A stretch of DNA of 49,998 nucleotides from Streptomyces sp. 378. Lineage in GTDB: Bacteria > Actinomycetota > Actinomycetes > Streptomycetales > Streptomycetaceae. This document shows positions 24,495 through 33,440 of this stretch, piece after piece (within the stretch, counting starts at the first letter, position 1; the number at the start of each line of letters is the position of its first letter). The position numbers and the translations under genes are program-made. Below the pieces are notes generated by a model. The model ran no database searches, had not been told where the DNA came from, and saw only the letters and a program-made list of their open reading frames with translations. Location of the stretch: assembly GCF_030124145.1 (NCBI RefSeq), contig NZ_JASKMS010000044.1:1-49998 (forward strand). The letters are read 5' to 3'.

Positions 24495-26174
24495 TCAGAA
24501 CGAGAACGGGATGTAGCAGGCCGCGGCCAGTACGATCGCACCCCAGCCGAGCAGCGCCGGCTTGCGGTACCAGGCCTCGTCGCCGGGAGCCGGCGGCTGC
24601 GACATGCCGGGCGAGCGTGTGCCGTAGACCAGCCCCCGCAACTCCTCGGCGGGCTTGGGCGCGGTGAACAGCGACACCGCCACCATGACGACCGCGCCCG
24701 CGACGAAACCGGCGATCGCCGAGACGAAGTTGGCCCCCTGGTCGGAGGGGATGTCGATGATGCCCCGCTCGTAGAGGACGAAGTAGTTGACCATCGCCGC
24801 GGTGGTGCCCGCGAGCAGCCCCCAGAAGCCCGACTTCATGGACGCGCGCTTCCAGAACATGCCGATGATGAAGACGACGAACATCGGCACGTTGAAGAAG
24901 GAGAACAGCGTCTGGAGGTAGGCCATGATGTTCGAGAAGGACCGGGCCAGGAACGCCGTGCCGATGGAGGCCAGGACACCGATCGCGGTGATGAGCCGGC
25001 CGAAGCGCACGTAGTACTCGTCCTCGCGGTCCCTGACGACGTACTTCGCCCAGATGTCCGACGTGAACACCGTGTTGAAGGACGACACGTTCGCCGCCAT
25101 GCCCGCCATGAACGCCGCGAGCAGGCCGGTGACGGCGATGCCCAGCACGCCGTTGGGCAGGAGCTGTTGCATGAGGTAGGGGATGGCGTCGTTGTACTGG
25201 AGGTCGGAGCCGGGCGTGCCGATCCTCGGGACCAGGACCGCGGCGACCAGGCCCGGGATCATCACCAGGAACACGATGAAGATCTTCGGGAAGGCGGCGA
25301 TCAGCGGGGTGCGCCGGGCCGCCGAGAGGTTCTTCGCGGACAGGGCACGCTGCACCTCGGCGAAGTTCGTCGTCCAGTAGCCGAAGGAGAGCACGAAGCC
25401 GAGGCCCAGGACGATCGTCAGCCAGTTCGCGCCGAGCGGGTTGTCGCTGCCGATGCCGGTGCCGCCCCAGGACGTCATGAAGTCGCCGCCGTGGCTTTTC
25501 GTCAGGGAGTCCGACAGGCCGTCCCAGCCGCCGACCTTCTTCAGGCCGAGGAACGTGATCGGGATGAGCGCGGCGAGGATGACGAAGAACTGCAGGACTT
25601 CGTTGTAGATCGCCGAGGACAGGCCGCCGAGAGTGATGTACGCCAGCACGAAGAAGCCGGCGACCACGATCGCCACCCACTCCGGCCAGCCCAGCAGCGC
25701 CTCGACGACGATGGCCAGGGCGTAGAGGTTGACGCCGGCGATGAGGATGGCGGCGACGGCGAAGAGCACGGAACTGAGCAGGTGGGCCGCCTTGTCGAAG
25801 CGCAGCAGCAGGAACTCGGGGACCGAGCGCACCTTGGAGCCGTAGTAGAAGGGCATCATCACCAGGCCGAGGAAGACCATGGCCGGGATGGCGCCGATCC
25901 AGTACCAGTGCGTGGTGTAGACGCCGTACTGGGCGCTGTTGGCGGCCATGCCCAGGATCTCGGTGGCGCCCAGGTTGGCCGCGATGAACGCGAGGCCGGT
26001 CACCCAGGCGGGCAGGGAGCGGCCGGAGAGGAAGAAGTCGAGACTGGTCTTGACCGAGCGGCGGGCGGCGAAGCCGATGCCGAGGACGACGAGGAAGTAG
26101 AGGCCGAGGATCGTGTAGTCCAGCCAGTTGGTCGGGAGCCGCAGCTCGGCTGCCAGGGGGGTGGGGGTGTGCAT
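24495..26174 (-). CDS. Sodium:solute symporter (SSS family), likely galactose/glucose
   Basis: A 559-residue membrane protein with about 13-14 helices. Family marks are the early LDYTILGLYFLVVLGIGF helix, FFLSGRSLPAWVTGLAFIAANLGATEILGM (SSS signature region) and the later SFSNIMAYLQTLFSFFNVPMF. Its closest functional analogues are SGLT-type sugar symporters. It is divergent from galTEK with a 162-bp shared control region, so galactose is the most likely substrate. ATG 26174 is preceded by a GCGAGGG site. Confidence 0.88.
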   Translation of the reverse strand: MHTPTPLAAELRLPTNWLDYTILGLYFLVVLGIGFAARRSVKTSLDFFLSGRSLPAWVTGLAFIAANLGATEILGMAANSAQYGVYTTHWYWIGAIPAMVFLGLVMMPFYYGSKVRSVPEFLLLRFDKAAHLLSSVLFAVAAILIAGVNLYALAIVVEALLGWPEWVAIVVAGFFVLAYITLGGLSSAIYNEVLQFFVILAALIPITFLGLKKVGGWDGLSDSLTKSHGGDFMTSWGGTGIGSDNPLGANWLTIVLGLGFVLSFGYWTTNFAEVQRALSAKNLSAARRTPLIAAFPKIFIVFLVMIPGLVAAVLVPRIGTPGSDLQYNDAIPYLMQQLLPNGVLGIAVTGLLAAFMAGMAANVSSFNTVFTSDIWAKYVVRDREDEYYVRFGRLITAIGVLASIGTAFLARSFSNIMAYLQTLFSFFNVPMFVVFIIGMFWKRASMKSGFWGLLAGTTAAMVNYFVLYERGIIDIPSDQGANFVSAIAGFVAGAVVMVAVSLFTAPKPAEELRGLVYGTRSPGMSQPPAPGDEAWYRKPALLGWGAIVLAAACYIPFSF

Positions 26175-26336
26175 GAGCCCTCGCTTTGTCGCGCGAACCG
26201 ATACCTCGGGAACGGCTTCTCCGCGTTCGGTGATCGAACCCGTCTGCTGACGTTCTTTGTTTGATTGTGATGTTGACGATTGGGGTGAGGCGTGTTTAGG
26301 TATGTTGGGTTATGTTTGAAGGATGAGGAGTCCGGC
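26175..26336. promoter_or_regulatory. Divergent gal control region with candidate galP1 promoter
   Basis: An AT-rich 162-bp region. TTGACG (26273-26278), an 18-bp spacer and TAGGTA (26297-26302) form a promoter towards galT. Upstream is a T/G-rich run (TTCTTTGTTTGATTGTGATG, 26253-26272) made of related hexamers; the Streptomyces galP1 operator is known to be built of repeated hexamers. A small palindrome GTTCG-N5-CGAAC is at 26225-26239. The region probably co-regulates the symporter and galTEK. Confidence 0.5.
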
Positions 26337-27398
26337 GTGAAGAAGACCTCGACCCGACTGGCCGACGGTCGCGAGCTCATCTACTACGACCTGCGTGACG
26401 ACAGCGTGCGGGACGCGACCGACCGCCGCCCGCTGGACCCCACCGTCACCACGTCCGAGATCCGCCGCGACCCCCTGCTCGGCGACTCCGTCGCCATCGC
26501 CTCGCACCGCCAGGGCCGCACCTACCACCCCCCGGCCGACGAGTGCCCCCTGTGCCCCTCCGAGGGCGACCGCCTGAGCGAGATCCCGGACTCCTCGTAC
26601 GACGTCGTCGTCTTCGAGAACCGCTTTCCCTCGCTCGCCGGCGACTCGGGCCGCTGCGAGGTCGTCTGCTTCACCTCCGACCACAACGCGTCCTTCGGCG
26701 AGCTCACCGAGGAGCAGGCGGGCCTGGTGCTGGAGGCCTGGACGGACCGCACGTCGGAGCTGTCCCATCTCCCCGCCGTCGAGCAGGTGTTCTGCTTCGA
26801 GAACCGGGGCGCCGAGATCGGCGTCACCCTCCAGCACTCCCACGGGCAGATCTACGCCTACCCCTTCACCACGCCCCGCACCGCGCTGATGCTCCGCTCC
26901 GTCGCGGCCCACAAGGAGATGACCGGCGGGGAGAACCTCTTCGACGCCGTCCTGGAGCGTGAACTCGCCGGCGAGCGGGTCGTCCTGGAGGGTGACCACT
27001 GGGTCGCCTTCGTGCCCTACGCGGCGCACTGGCCGTACGAGGTGCACCTCTACCCCAAGCGCCGCGTGCCCGACCTGCTCGGGCTGGACGAGGGCGCGCG
27101 CACAGAGTTCCCCCAGGTCTATCTGGAACTCTTGAGGCGCTTCGACCGGATCTTCGGGGAGGGTGAGCCTCCGACGCCGTACATCGCGGCCTGGCACCAG
27201 GCCCCGTTCGGCGCGCTGGAGGAGTTCGACGGGGTCGTGCGCGAGGACTTCGCGCTCCACCTCGAGCTTTTCACCATCCGCCGCACTTCCGGCAAGCTGA
27301 AGTTCCTCGCGGGTTCCGAGTCCGGCATGAACGTGTTCATCAACGACGTGCCGCCGGAGCGCGCGGCCGAGCGACTGCGAGAGGTAGCGAGTTCATGA
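26337..27398 (+). CDS. galT: Galactose-1-phosphate uridylyltransferase
   Basis: A 353-residue Leloir-pathway enzyme exchanging UMP between UDP-glucose and galactose-1-phosphate. The catalytic histidine triad lies in LQHSHGQIY (His167, His169), the zinc-type pair in DECPLCPSEGDR, and the C-terminal GSESGMNVFINDVPPE is family typical. The GTG at 26337 with GATGAGGAG upstream is preferred over TTG/ATG codons earlier in the frame. The stop overlaps the galE ATG (ATGA), indicating coupling. Confidence 0.95.
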   Translation: MKKTSTRLADGRELIYYDLRDDSVRDATDRRPLDPTVTTSEIRRDPLLGDSVAIASHRQGRTYHPPADECPLCPSEGDRLSEIPDSSYDVVVFENRFPSLAGDSGRCEVVCFTSDHNASFGELTEEQAGLVLEAWTDRTSELSHLPAVEQVFCFENRGAEIGVTLQHSHGQIYAYPFTTPRTALMLRSVAAHKEMTGGENLFDAVLERELAGERVVLEGDHWVAFVPYAAHWPYEVHLYPKRRVPDLLGLDEGARTEFPQVYLELLRRFDRIFGEGEPPTPYIAAWHQAPFGALEEFDGVVREDFALHLELFTIRRTSGKLKFLAGSESGMNVFINDVPPERAAERLREVASS

Positions 27399-28363
27399 GC
27401 GGGAAGTACCTGGTGACCGGCGGTGCGGGATACGTCGGCAGCGTGGTCGCACAGCACCTGCTGGAGGCCGGTCACGAGGTCGTCGTCCTCGACAACCTCT
27501 CCACGGGCTTCCGCGAGGGCGTCCCGGCGGGCGCGGAGTTCGTCGAGGGCGACATCCGCGACGCCGCCAAGTGGCTGGACTCCTCCTTCGACGGCGTGCT
27601 GCACTTCGCCGCGTCCTCCCAGGTCGGCGAGTCGGTCGCGAAGCCGGAGAAGTACTGGGACAACAACGTCGGCGGCACCATGGCGCTGCTGGCCGCGATG
27701 CGCGAGGCGGGCGTTCGCAAGCTGGTCTTCTCGTCGACCGCGGCGACGTACGGCGAGCCGGAGCAGGTCCCGATCGTCGAGTCGGCGCCCACGTCCCCGA
27801 CCAACCCGTACGGCGCCTCGAAGCTCGCGGTCGACCACATGATCACGGGCGAGGCGGCGGCGCACGGCCTGGGCGCGGTGTCGCTCCGCTACTTCAACGT
27901 CGCGGGCGCCTACGGCGCGTACGGCGAGCGCCACGACCCCGAATCCCATCTGATCCCGCTGGTCCTCCAGGTCGCGCAGGGCAGGCGCGAGGCCATCTCG
28001 GTCTTCGGCGACGACTACCCGACGCCGGACGGCACCTGCGTACGCGACTACATCCACGTCGCGGACCTGGCCGAGGCCCATCTGCTGGCGCTGCGGGCCG
28101 CCGCCCCCGGCGAGCACCTGATCTGCAACCTCGGCAACGGCAACGGCTTCTCGGTCCGGGAGGTCATCGAAACGGTCCGCACCGTGACGGGCCACCCGAT
28201 TCCGGAAGTGGTCGCACCCCGCCGGGGCGGCGACCCGGCGATCCTGGTGGCATCGGCCGCCACGGCCCGCGAGAAGCTGGGCTGGAACCCGTCCCGCGCG
28301 GACCTCGCGGGCATCGTCGCGGACGCGTGGGACTTCGCACAGAACACCTCGAGGGAGCAGTAG
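27395..28363 (+). CDS. galE: UDP-glucose 4-epimerase
   Basis: A 322-residue short-chain dehydrogenase-fold epimerase interconverting UDP-galactose and UDP-glucose. The NAD-binding glycine motif GGAGYVGS begins at about residue 9, and the catalytic YGASK has Tyr139 and Lys143. The substrate-binding region is LRYFNVAGAYG. It overlaps galT by four bases and its TAG overlaps the galK GTG by one base, so galTEK is a single translationally coupled operon. Confidence 0.95.
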   Translation: MSGKYLVTGGAGYVGSVVAQHLLEAGHEVVVLDNLSTGFREGVPAGAEFVEGDIRDAAKWLDSSFDGVLHFAASSQVGESVAKPEKYWDNNVGGTMALLAAMREAGVRKLVFSSTAATYGEPEQVPIVESAPTSPTNPYGASKLAVDHMITGEAAAHGLGAVSLRYFNVAGAYGAYGERHDPESHLIPLVLQVAQGRREAISVFGDDYPTPDGTCVRDYIHVADLAEAHLLALRAAAPGEHLICNLGNGNGFSVREVIETVRTVTGHPIPEVVAPRRGGDPAILVASAATAREKLGWNPSRADLAGIVADAWDFAQNTSREQ

Positions 28364-29517
28364 TGGGCGCACAGCAGGTGCGGGACGGTTTCGAAGAGCT
28401 GTACGGAGCCGCCCCGGAGGGTGTCTGGGCGGCCCCGGGCCGCGTCAACCTCATCGGTGAGCACACCGACTACAACGACGGCTTCGTGATGCCCTTCGCG
28501 CTGCCGCACACCGCAGTGGCGGCCGTCTCCCGGCGCACGGACGGCGTGCTGCGCCTGCACTCGGCGGACGTCGAGGGCGGGGTCGTCGAGCTGCGCGTCG
28601 GGGAGCTGGCGCCGGAAACGGACCGGAACTGGACGGCGTACCCGGCCGGGGTCCTGTGGGCGCTGCGCGAGGCCGGCCACCCGGTCACCGGCGCCGACAT
28701 CCACCTCGCCTCGACGGTCCCCTCCGGCGCGGGCCTGTCGTCGTCGGCGGCACTGGAGGTCGTGGTCGCGCTGGCCCTCAACGACCTGTACGAACTGGGC
28801 CTGAAGGGCTGGCAGCTGGCCCGCCTGTGCCAGCGCGCCGAGAACGTCTACGTCGGTGCCCCGGTCGGCATCATGGACCAGACCGCGTCGGCCTGCTGCG
28901 AGGCCGGGCACGCCCTGTTCCTCGACACCCGCGACCTCTCCCAGCGCCAGATCCCCTTCGACCTGGCGGCCGAGGGCATGCGCCTGCTCGTGGTCGACAC
29001 GCAGGTCAAGCACTCCCACAGCGAGGGCGAGTACGGCAAGCGCCGCGCCGGCTGCGAGAAGGGCGCGGCCCTGCTGGGCGTCGACGCGCTGCGGGACGTC
29101 CCGCACGCCGAGCTGGACGCGGCCCTGGACCGCCTGGGCGACGAGGAGGAGGTCCGCCGCCTGGTCCGCCACATCGTCACGGAGAACGAGCGCGTCGAAC
29201 GGGTCGTGTCGCTGTTGGAAGCGGGCGACACCCGCGCGATCGGCCCGATCCTGATCGAGGGCCACGCCTCCCTGCGCGACGACTTCCGCATCTCCTGCCC
29301 CGAACTCGACCTGGTCGTCGACACGGCCCTGGCCGCCGGCGCCCTGGGCGCCCGGATGACGGGCGGCGGCTTCGGCGGCTCGGCGATCGTCCTCGCGGAG
29401 GAGCAGGACGTGGACGCCATCACCAAGGTGGTGACGGAGGCCTTCGCGACGGCGGGCTTCACGGCCCCGCGCGTCTTCGAAGCGGTCCCGTCGGCGGGCG
29501 CCGGCCGAGTGCACTGA
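28363..29517 (+). CDS. galK: Galactokinase
   Basis: A 384-residue GHMP kinase phosphorylating galactose at C1. It carries the galactokinase signature GRVNLIGEHTDYNDGF near residue 24, the ATP loop PSGAGLSSSAALEV, and GARMTGGGFGGSAI near the C-terminus. GTG 28363 has GAGGGAG upstream. It is the last gene of the gal operon and is followed by a hairpin. S. coelicolor galK is the orthologue used classically as a reporter. Confidence 0.95.
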   Translation: MGAQQVRDGFEELYGAAPEGVWAAPGRVNLIGEHTDYNDGFVMPFALPHTAVAAVSRRTDGVLRLHSADVEGGVVELRVGELAPETDRNWTAYPAGVLWALREAGHPVTGADIHLASTVPSGAGLSSSAALEVVVALALNDLYELGLKGWQLARLCQRAENVYVGAPVGIMDQTASACCEAGHALFLDTRDLSQRQIPFDLAAEGMRLLVVDTQVKHSHSEGEYGKRRAGCEKGAALLGVDALRDVPHAELDAALDRLGDEEEVRRLVRHIVTENERVERVVSLLEAGDTRAIGPILIEGHASLRDDFRISCPELDLVVDTALAAGALGARMTGGGFGGSAIVLAEEQDVDAITKVVTEAFATAGFTAPRVFEAVPSAGAGRVH

Positions 29518-29525
29518 CCCCCCCC

Positions 29526-29564
29526 GAGAGCGGCGCCCTCCCCTGTGGCCGGGGCACCGCTCTC
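29526..29564. terminator. Hairpin terminator between galK and acetyltransferase
   Basis: GAGAGCGG (29526-29533) pairs with CCGCTCTC (29557-29564), with a further internal G/C pairing across the loop. It is nine bases after the galK stop in a convergent arrangement. The remaining 130 bp up to 29693 show no feature I can name. Confidence 0.65.
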
Positions 29565-29693
29565 GCCGTCGTCGGCGGTGACGGACCATCTCCTGGACCG
29601 TCACCGCCTGGACCGCCTCGAAGACACCGTCCGGCAGCTCGCCCCGCGCGCCACCGGCCCCTGCCCACGAGGTCTGCGTGGTGACCGCTGCCT

Positions 29694-30161
29694 TCAGCCG
29701 GCGGGGCGCGCCGTTCGGCGCAGCCGCTTCGTCAGCATGTACTCCGTGATCCCCGGCGGGTAGTCCGGCACCGCGCACACCACCTGGTACCCCTGCTTCT
29801 CGTAGAACCGCGGTGCCTGGAAGTCCCAGGTCTCCAGGCGGGCCGAGCGGCAGCCGCGCGACGATGTCGCGATGTGTTCCGCCTCCGCGAGCAACCGTGC
29901 GCCCAGGCCCCTGCCGCGGTGGCGTTCGTCGACCCAGAGGTAGGTCACGTGGAGCCATGTCGCCCAGGTGTGGCCGACCAGGCCGCCGGCGAGGCCGTCG
30001 TCCCGGTCGTTCACAGCCCACACATGCAAGGGGGTGTCCCTTTCGTCCGGTGTCCCGCGCAGGGCGCGCAGGATCGGAGAGGCGGCTGTGTTCGTGTCCC
30101 GCAGGCGTGTGCGGAGCAGATCACGTCGGGCCTTGTCGACTTCTGTCTCAAGACGGAACAT
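29694..30161 (-). CDS. GNAT-family N-acetyltransferase
   Basis: A protein of about 155 residues with the GNAT fold. The acetyl-CoA loop is VDERHRGRGLGARLLAEAE (motif A, R-G-x-G-L-G), followed by LETWDFQAPRFYEKQGYQ (motif B). ATG 30161 gives the common MFRLETEVD start; the frame also allows 30173. TATGGT lies seven bases before ATG 30161, so a leaderless transcript is possible. Substrate unknown. The gene is convergent with galK. Confidence 0.82.
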   Translation of the reverse strand: MFRLETEVDKARRDLLRTRLRDTNTAASPILRALRGTPDERDTPLHVWAVNDRDDGLAGGLVGHTWATWLHVTYLWVDERHRGRGLGARLLAEAEHIATSSRGCRSARLETWDFQAPRFYEKQGYQVVCAVPDYPPGITEYMLTKRLRRTARPAG

Positions 30162-30173
30162 GCGGCACACCAT

Positions 30174-30480
30174 AAACGCGTCGGACAGTCAGTTCTGCAA
30201 ATAACCTTCCGCTCCGGGCCCTCGCCCGTACCCTGATGAACAGCACCGGTGGGGGCCGGTGCCGATCAGGGGGCGAGACAGCCGGGTACGACGCCCGGGG
30301 TGGGGGTAGCGGTTACTGCACGGCGGCGGTCGTGCGGCTGCGGCGACCCGAACAGGCTGCTGCGGCAAGGACGGACGGTCGGACGTGGCAGATCGGACAC
30401 CCCGGCGTCGTACCCGAGCGGTGTCCTCCTCCGACGTTGGGGTATCCCCTGCTCTTCAAGAGCTCGGGTAAGGGGGTTTC
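30174..30480. other. Regulator leader region with long inverted repeats
   Basis: This 307-bp divergent region carries a 7-bp stem GCACCGG/CCGGTGC (30243-30262) and a long near-perfect inverted repeat, GGGTACGACGCCCGGGGTG (30284-30302) with CACCCCGGCGTCGTACCC (30398-30415), 95 bp apart, followed by a dispersed hairpin repeat at 30439-30476. No coding is evident. The arms could be an operator pair or fold the leader RNA. Confidence 0.5.
30439..30476. repeat. Dispersed hairpin repeat, copy 2
   Basis: GGTATCCCCTGCTCTT, a CAAGAGC core and TCGGGTAAGGGGG follow the plan of the copies at 63-97 and 40283-40317. It ends five bases before the GTG of the LuxR-type regulator, so its 3' arm supplies the G-rich ribosome site. 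Confidence 0.55.
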
Positions 30481-31248
30481 GTGGTTCGCATCCGAGTCCT
30501 GGTCGTCGACGACCATCGCATCTTCGCCGAGTCACTCGCGGCGGCCCTGGCCGCCGAGCCCGATGTCGACGTCTCCGCGGCCGGCAGTGGTCCGGCCGCG
30601 CTGCGCAGCCTGGAGCGGGCGGTCGCCGAGGGGCGGCGGTTCGACGTGCTGCTCGTGGACGCCGATCTGGGCGGCAAGGTGCCGGGCACCCGCCCGGCCG
30701 TACCCGTGCAGGAGGGCAACGAGGACGGGCTCGTCGACGGGATCTCCCTCGTCACGGGAGTGCGTGCCGCGCAGCCGAACGTACGGATCGTGGTGCTCGC
30801 CGAGAAGGACGACCCGCGGCGTGCCGCGCTCGCCCTGCAGGCCGGCGCCTCCGGCTGGGTCGCCAAGGACTGCTCGCTGTCCCGGCTGCTCACGGTCATC
30901 CGGGGCGTATTGCGGGAGGAGACGCATCTGCCGCCCGCCCTGCTGACCGGTGTGCTGCGGGAGCTCACCGCCGCCCGCAAGCACCGCACCGAGAGCGAGC
31001 GGCTCGTCGAGTCCCTCACTCCGCGTGAGCGGGAGGTGCTGCGGTGCATGGTCGCGGGGCTGGGGCGCAAGGCCGTCGCCGAGCGCCTGTATCTGTCGCC
31101 GCACACCGTGCGGACGCACATGCAGAACGTCCTGGGCAAGCTCGGCGTGCATTCCACGCTCGCCGCCGTCGCCCTGGCCCGGCGGGCCGGGGTCGGACCC
31201 GCCGACCTAGCCGGGGATGTTGTCGAACGGGGCGGTCAGCTGGCGTAG
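30481..31248 (+). CDS. LuxR/NarL-type response regulator, orphan
   Basis: A 255-residue regulator. The receiver has Asp10/Asp11 (VVDDHR) and the phospho-acceptor Asp60 (VLLVDADLGG), then an insertion of roughly 20 residues (about 65-85) absent from typical NarL receivers, and GWVAKD with the conserved Lys. The DNA-binding domain is LTPREREVLRCMVAGLGRKAV through HTVRTHMQNVLGKLGV. No sensor kinase is adjacent. The 3' end overlaps the convergent tamR gene by 42 bp, so the two transcripts would be antisense there. Confidence 0.88.
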   Translation: MVRIRVLVVDDHRIFAESLAAALAAEPDVDVSAAGSGPAALRSLERAVAEGRRFDVLLVDADLGGKVPGTRPAVPVQEGNEDGLVDGISLVTGVRAAQPNVRIVVLAEKDDPRRAALALQAGASGWVAKDCSLSRLLTVIRGVLREETHLPPALLTGVLRELTAARKHRTESERLVESLTPREREVLRCMVAGLGRKAVAERLYLSPHTVRTHMQNVLGKLGVHSTLAAVALARRAGVGPADLAGDVVERGGQLA

Positions 31249-31704
31249 CAGCCCCGCCAGTTCGCCGCGCTGGGCCCGGGAGAGCTCGGCGAGGATCGCG
31301 CGCTCCTGGTCCAGCAGGCCCGCCAGGGCCTGGTCCGCGCGGTCCCGGCCCTCGTCCGTCAGCCGGACCAGGACGCCCCTGCGGTCGCTGGGGTCGGGGA
31401 GCCGTTCCACCAGATCCTTCTTCGCCAGGCGGTCGATGCGGTTCGTCATCGTGCCCGAGGTGACCAGGGTCTGCGTGAGGAGCTGCCCCGGCGACAGCTG
31501 GTACGGCGTGCCGGCGCGGCGCAGGGCCGTCAGCACGTCGAACTCCCACGGCTCCAGGCCGTGCTCCGAGAACGCCAGCCGTCGCGCCCGGTCCAGGTGC
31601 CGGGCCAGTCTGCTGACGCGGCTGAGCACCTCGAGCGGTTCCACGTCGAGGTCCGGGCGCTCCCGGCGCCACGCTGCGACCAGCCGATCGACCTCGTCCT
31701 CCAT
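31207..31704 (-). CDS. tamR: MarR-family regulator TamR
   Basis: A 165-residue MarR-type winged-helix protein with the N-terminal extension typical of the UrtR/TamR group (MEDEVDRLVAAWRRERPDLDVEPLEVLSRVSRLARHLD) and wing DPSDRRGVLVRLT. It is divergent from the trans-aconitate methyltransferase gene, as in S. coelicolor, where TamR represses tam and is released by citrate-pathway ligands such as trans-aconitate. Two near-palindromes in the shared region fit the known operator type. Family and context agree. Confidence 0.88.
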   Translation of the reverse strand: MEDEVDRLVAAWRRERPDLDVEPLEVLSRVSRLARHLDRARRLAFSEHGLEPWEFDVLTALRRAGTPYQLSPGQLLTQTLVTSGTMTNRIDRLAKKDLVERLPDPSDRRGVLVRLTDEGRDRADQALAGLLDQERAILAELSRAQRGELAGLLRQLTAPFDNIPG

Positions 31705-31740
31705 GACGATCAGTGTAGTGGTTGTGTCGACGTAGAGTCT

Positions 31741-31767
31741 CTTGACGTCCAGTTTCTTGACATCGAG
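31741..31767. promoter_or_regulatory. Candidate tandem TamR operators
   Basis: CTTGACGTCCAG (31741-31752) and CTTGACATCGAG (31756-31767) are two close matches to the palindrome CTTGA-N2-TCAAG, centred 15 bp apart, between the divergent tamR and tam starts. Confidence 0.65.
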
Positions 31768-31831
31768 ATACCTTCGCGATCACGCTGGGTGTACGTCCCG
31801 TACGGTCACCACCAGGACACCAGGAGGACCC

Positions 31832-32653
31832 ATGCCCGCCGCCGCCCCCACCTGGGACCCCGCCCAGTACCTCCGTCACGCCGGCCACCGCGCCCGCCCC
31901 TTCGGAGACCTCCTCGCCCGCGTCCCGGACCCGCCCGCCGACCGTCCCCGCATCGCCGACCTCGGCTGCGGCCCCGGCAACGTCACCGCGCTGCTCGCCG
32001 CCCGCTGGCCCACCGCCCGGATCACCGGCTACGACAACTCACCCGAGATGCTCGACAAGGCCCACGTCGATCACGAAGGGCCCACCCCGGGCGGCGGGAG
32101 CCTCGACTTCTGCCACGCCGACGTACGGACATGGACGCCGGACGAGCCGCACGACCTGATCGTCGGCAACGCCACCCTCCAGTGGGTGCCGGGTCATGCC
32201 GAGCGGTTCGCCGACTGGGTGGCCGGACTGAAACCCGGCGGGACCCTCGCCTTCCAGGTGCCGGGCAACTTCGACGCCCCCAGCCACCGGCTCATGCGCG
32301 AACTCGCCGGTTCACCGCGCTGGCGCGCCCGGCTCGACGGCACCCTGCGCCACGCCGACGCCGTCCTCGCCCCCGAGGCCTACCACGAGCGGCTGATGTC
32401 CCTCGGCTGCACGGCCGACGTGTGGGAGACGACGTACATCCACCTGCTCCAGGGCGAGGACCCGGTGCTCGACTGGGTGAAGGGGACCGGGCTGCGGCCC
32501 GTGCTGACCGCGCTCGCCGATGATCCCGAGGAGCGGGAGGCCTTCGTCGCCGCGTACCGGGCGGCCCTGCGCCAGGCCTATCCGGCCGGGCCGCACGGCA
32601 CACCCTTCCCGTTCCGCCGCGTGTTCGCCGTCGCCCGGAAGGAGAGCCGGTGA
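31832..32653 (+). CDS. tam: Trans-aconitate 2-methyltransferase
   Basis: A 273-residue class I SAM methyltransferase that esterifies trans-aconitate, a spontaneous isomer of cis-aconitate that inhibits aconitase. The Tam N-terminus MPAAAPTWDPAQYLRHAGHRARPF is characteristic, the SAM loop is IADLGCGPGNVTALL, and GNATLQWVPGH is the post-loop motif of the family. ATG 31832 has CAGGAGGA upstream; the frame continues to 31742 only through the operator region. Confidence 0.93.
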   Translation: MPAAAPTWDPAQYLRHAGHRARPFGDLLARVPDPPADRPRIADLGCGPGNVTALLAARWPTARITGYDNSPEMLDKAHVDHEGPTPGGGSLDFCHADVRTWTPDEPHDLIVGNATLQWVPGHAERFADWVAGLKPGGTLAFQVPGNFDAPSHRLMRELAGSPRWRARLDGTLRHADAVLAPEAYHERLMSLGCTADVWETTYIHLLQGEDPVLDWVKGTGLRPVLTALADDPEEREAFVAAYRAALRQAYPAGPHGTPFPFRRVFAVARKESR

Positions 32654-32762
32654 TCACCGCCCTCGACCGTGTCCGGCTCGCCGCCCCGCCCGGGGGCGGG
32701 AGCGGGAGCGGCTGCGGGCGTACCGCGTCGACACCTCGGCATGACCGAGATCCCCGACGAGG

Positions 32763-33440
32763 CTAGGCCTTGCGGCGTCCTATCAGATGCGGCTTGGCCT
32801 CTATGCCGTCCAGGCCGTGCCACGCCAGGTTCACCAGATGCGCGGCCACCTCGGCCTTCTTCGGCCTGCGCACGTCCAGCCACCACTGGCCGGTCAGGGC
32901 GACCATCCCGACCAGGGCCTGGGCGTACAGCGGGGCCAGCTTGGGATCGAAGCCGCGGCTCTTGAACTCGCGGCCGAGGATGTCCTCCACCTGCGTGGCG
33001 ATGTCCGAGATCAGCGAGGCGAACGAGCCCGTCGACTGCGGGATGGGGGAGTCACGGACCAGGATGCGGAACCCGTCCGTGTACTCCTCGATGTAGTCCA
33101 GCAGCGCGAACGCCGCCTGTTCGCACAGTTCGCGGGGGTGACCGGCGGTGAGTGAGCTGGTCACCATGTCCAGCAGGCGCCGCATCTCGCGGTCGACCAC
33201 GACCGCGTACAGCCCTTCCTTGCCGCCGAAGTGCTCGTAGACCACGGGTTTGGAGACCCCGGCCTTCGCCGCGATCTCCTCCACCGACGTGCCCTCGAAC
33301 CCCTTCGCCGCGAAGAGCGTGCGGCCGATCTCCAGCAGCTGCTGGCGTCGCTCGGCACCGGTCATGCGGGTGCGACGCGCTCGCCGCGGCTTGTCATTGC
33401 TCGGGGTGCTGCTCGAGTCGGTCGCCACAGCGACCATCAT
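32763..33440 (-). CDS. TetR-family regulator in desaturase operon
   Basis: A 225-residue TetR-type repressor. The helix-turn-helix spans about residues 28-75 (GRTLFAAKGFEGTSVEEIAAKAGVSKPVVYEHFGGKEGLY). The C-terminal ligand domain is of the lipid-gene regulator type seen in FasR-like and DesT-like proteins. Its start overlaps the desaturase stop by four bases (ATGA), so it is co-translated with the enzyme and very likely regulates it through the paired palindromes at 34521-34547. Regulation of the desaturase is inferred from operon structure. Confidence 0.85.
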   Translation of the reverse strand: MMVAVATDSSSTPSNDKPRRARRTRMTGAERRQQLLEIGRTLFAAKGFEGTSVEEIAAKAGVSKPVVYEHFGGKEGLYAVVVDREMRRLLDMVTSSLTAGHPRELCEQAAFALLDYIEEYTDGFRILVRDSPIPQSTGSFASLISDIATQVEDILGREFKSRGFDPKLAPLYAQALVGMVALTGQWWLDVRRPKKAEVAAHLVNLAWHGLDGIEAKPHLIGRRKA

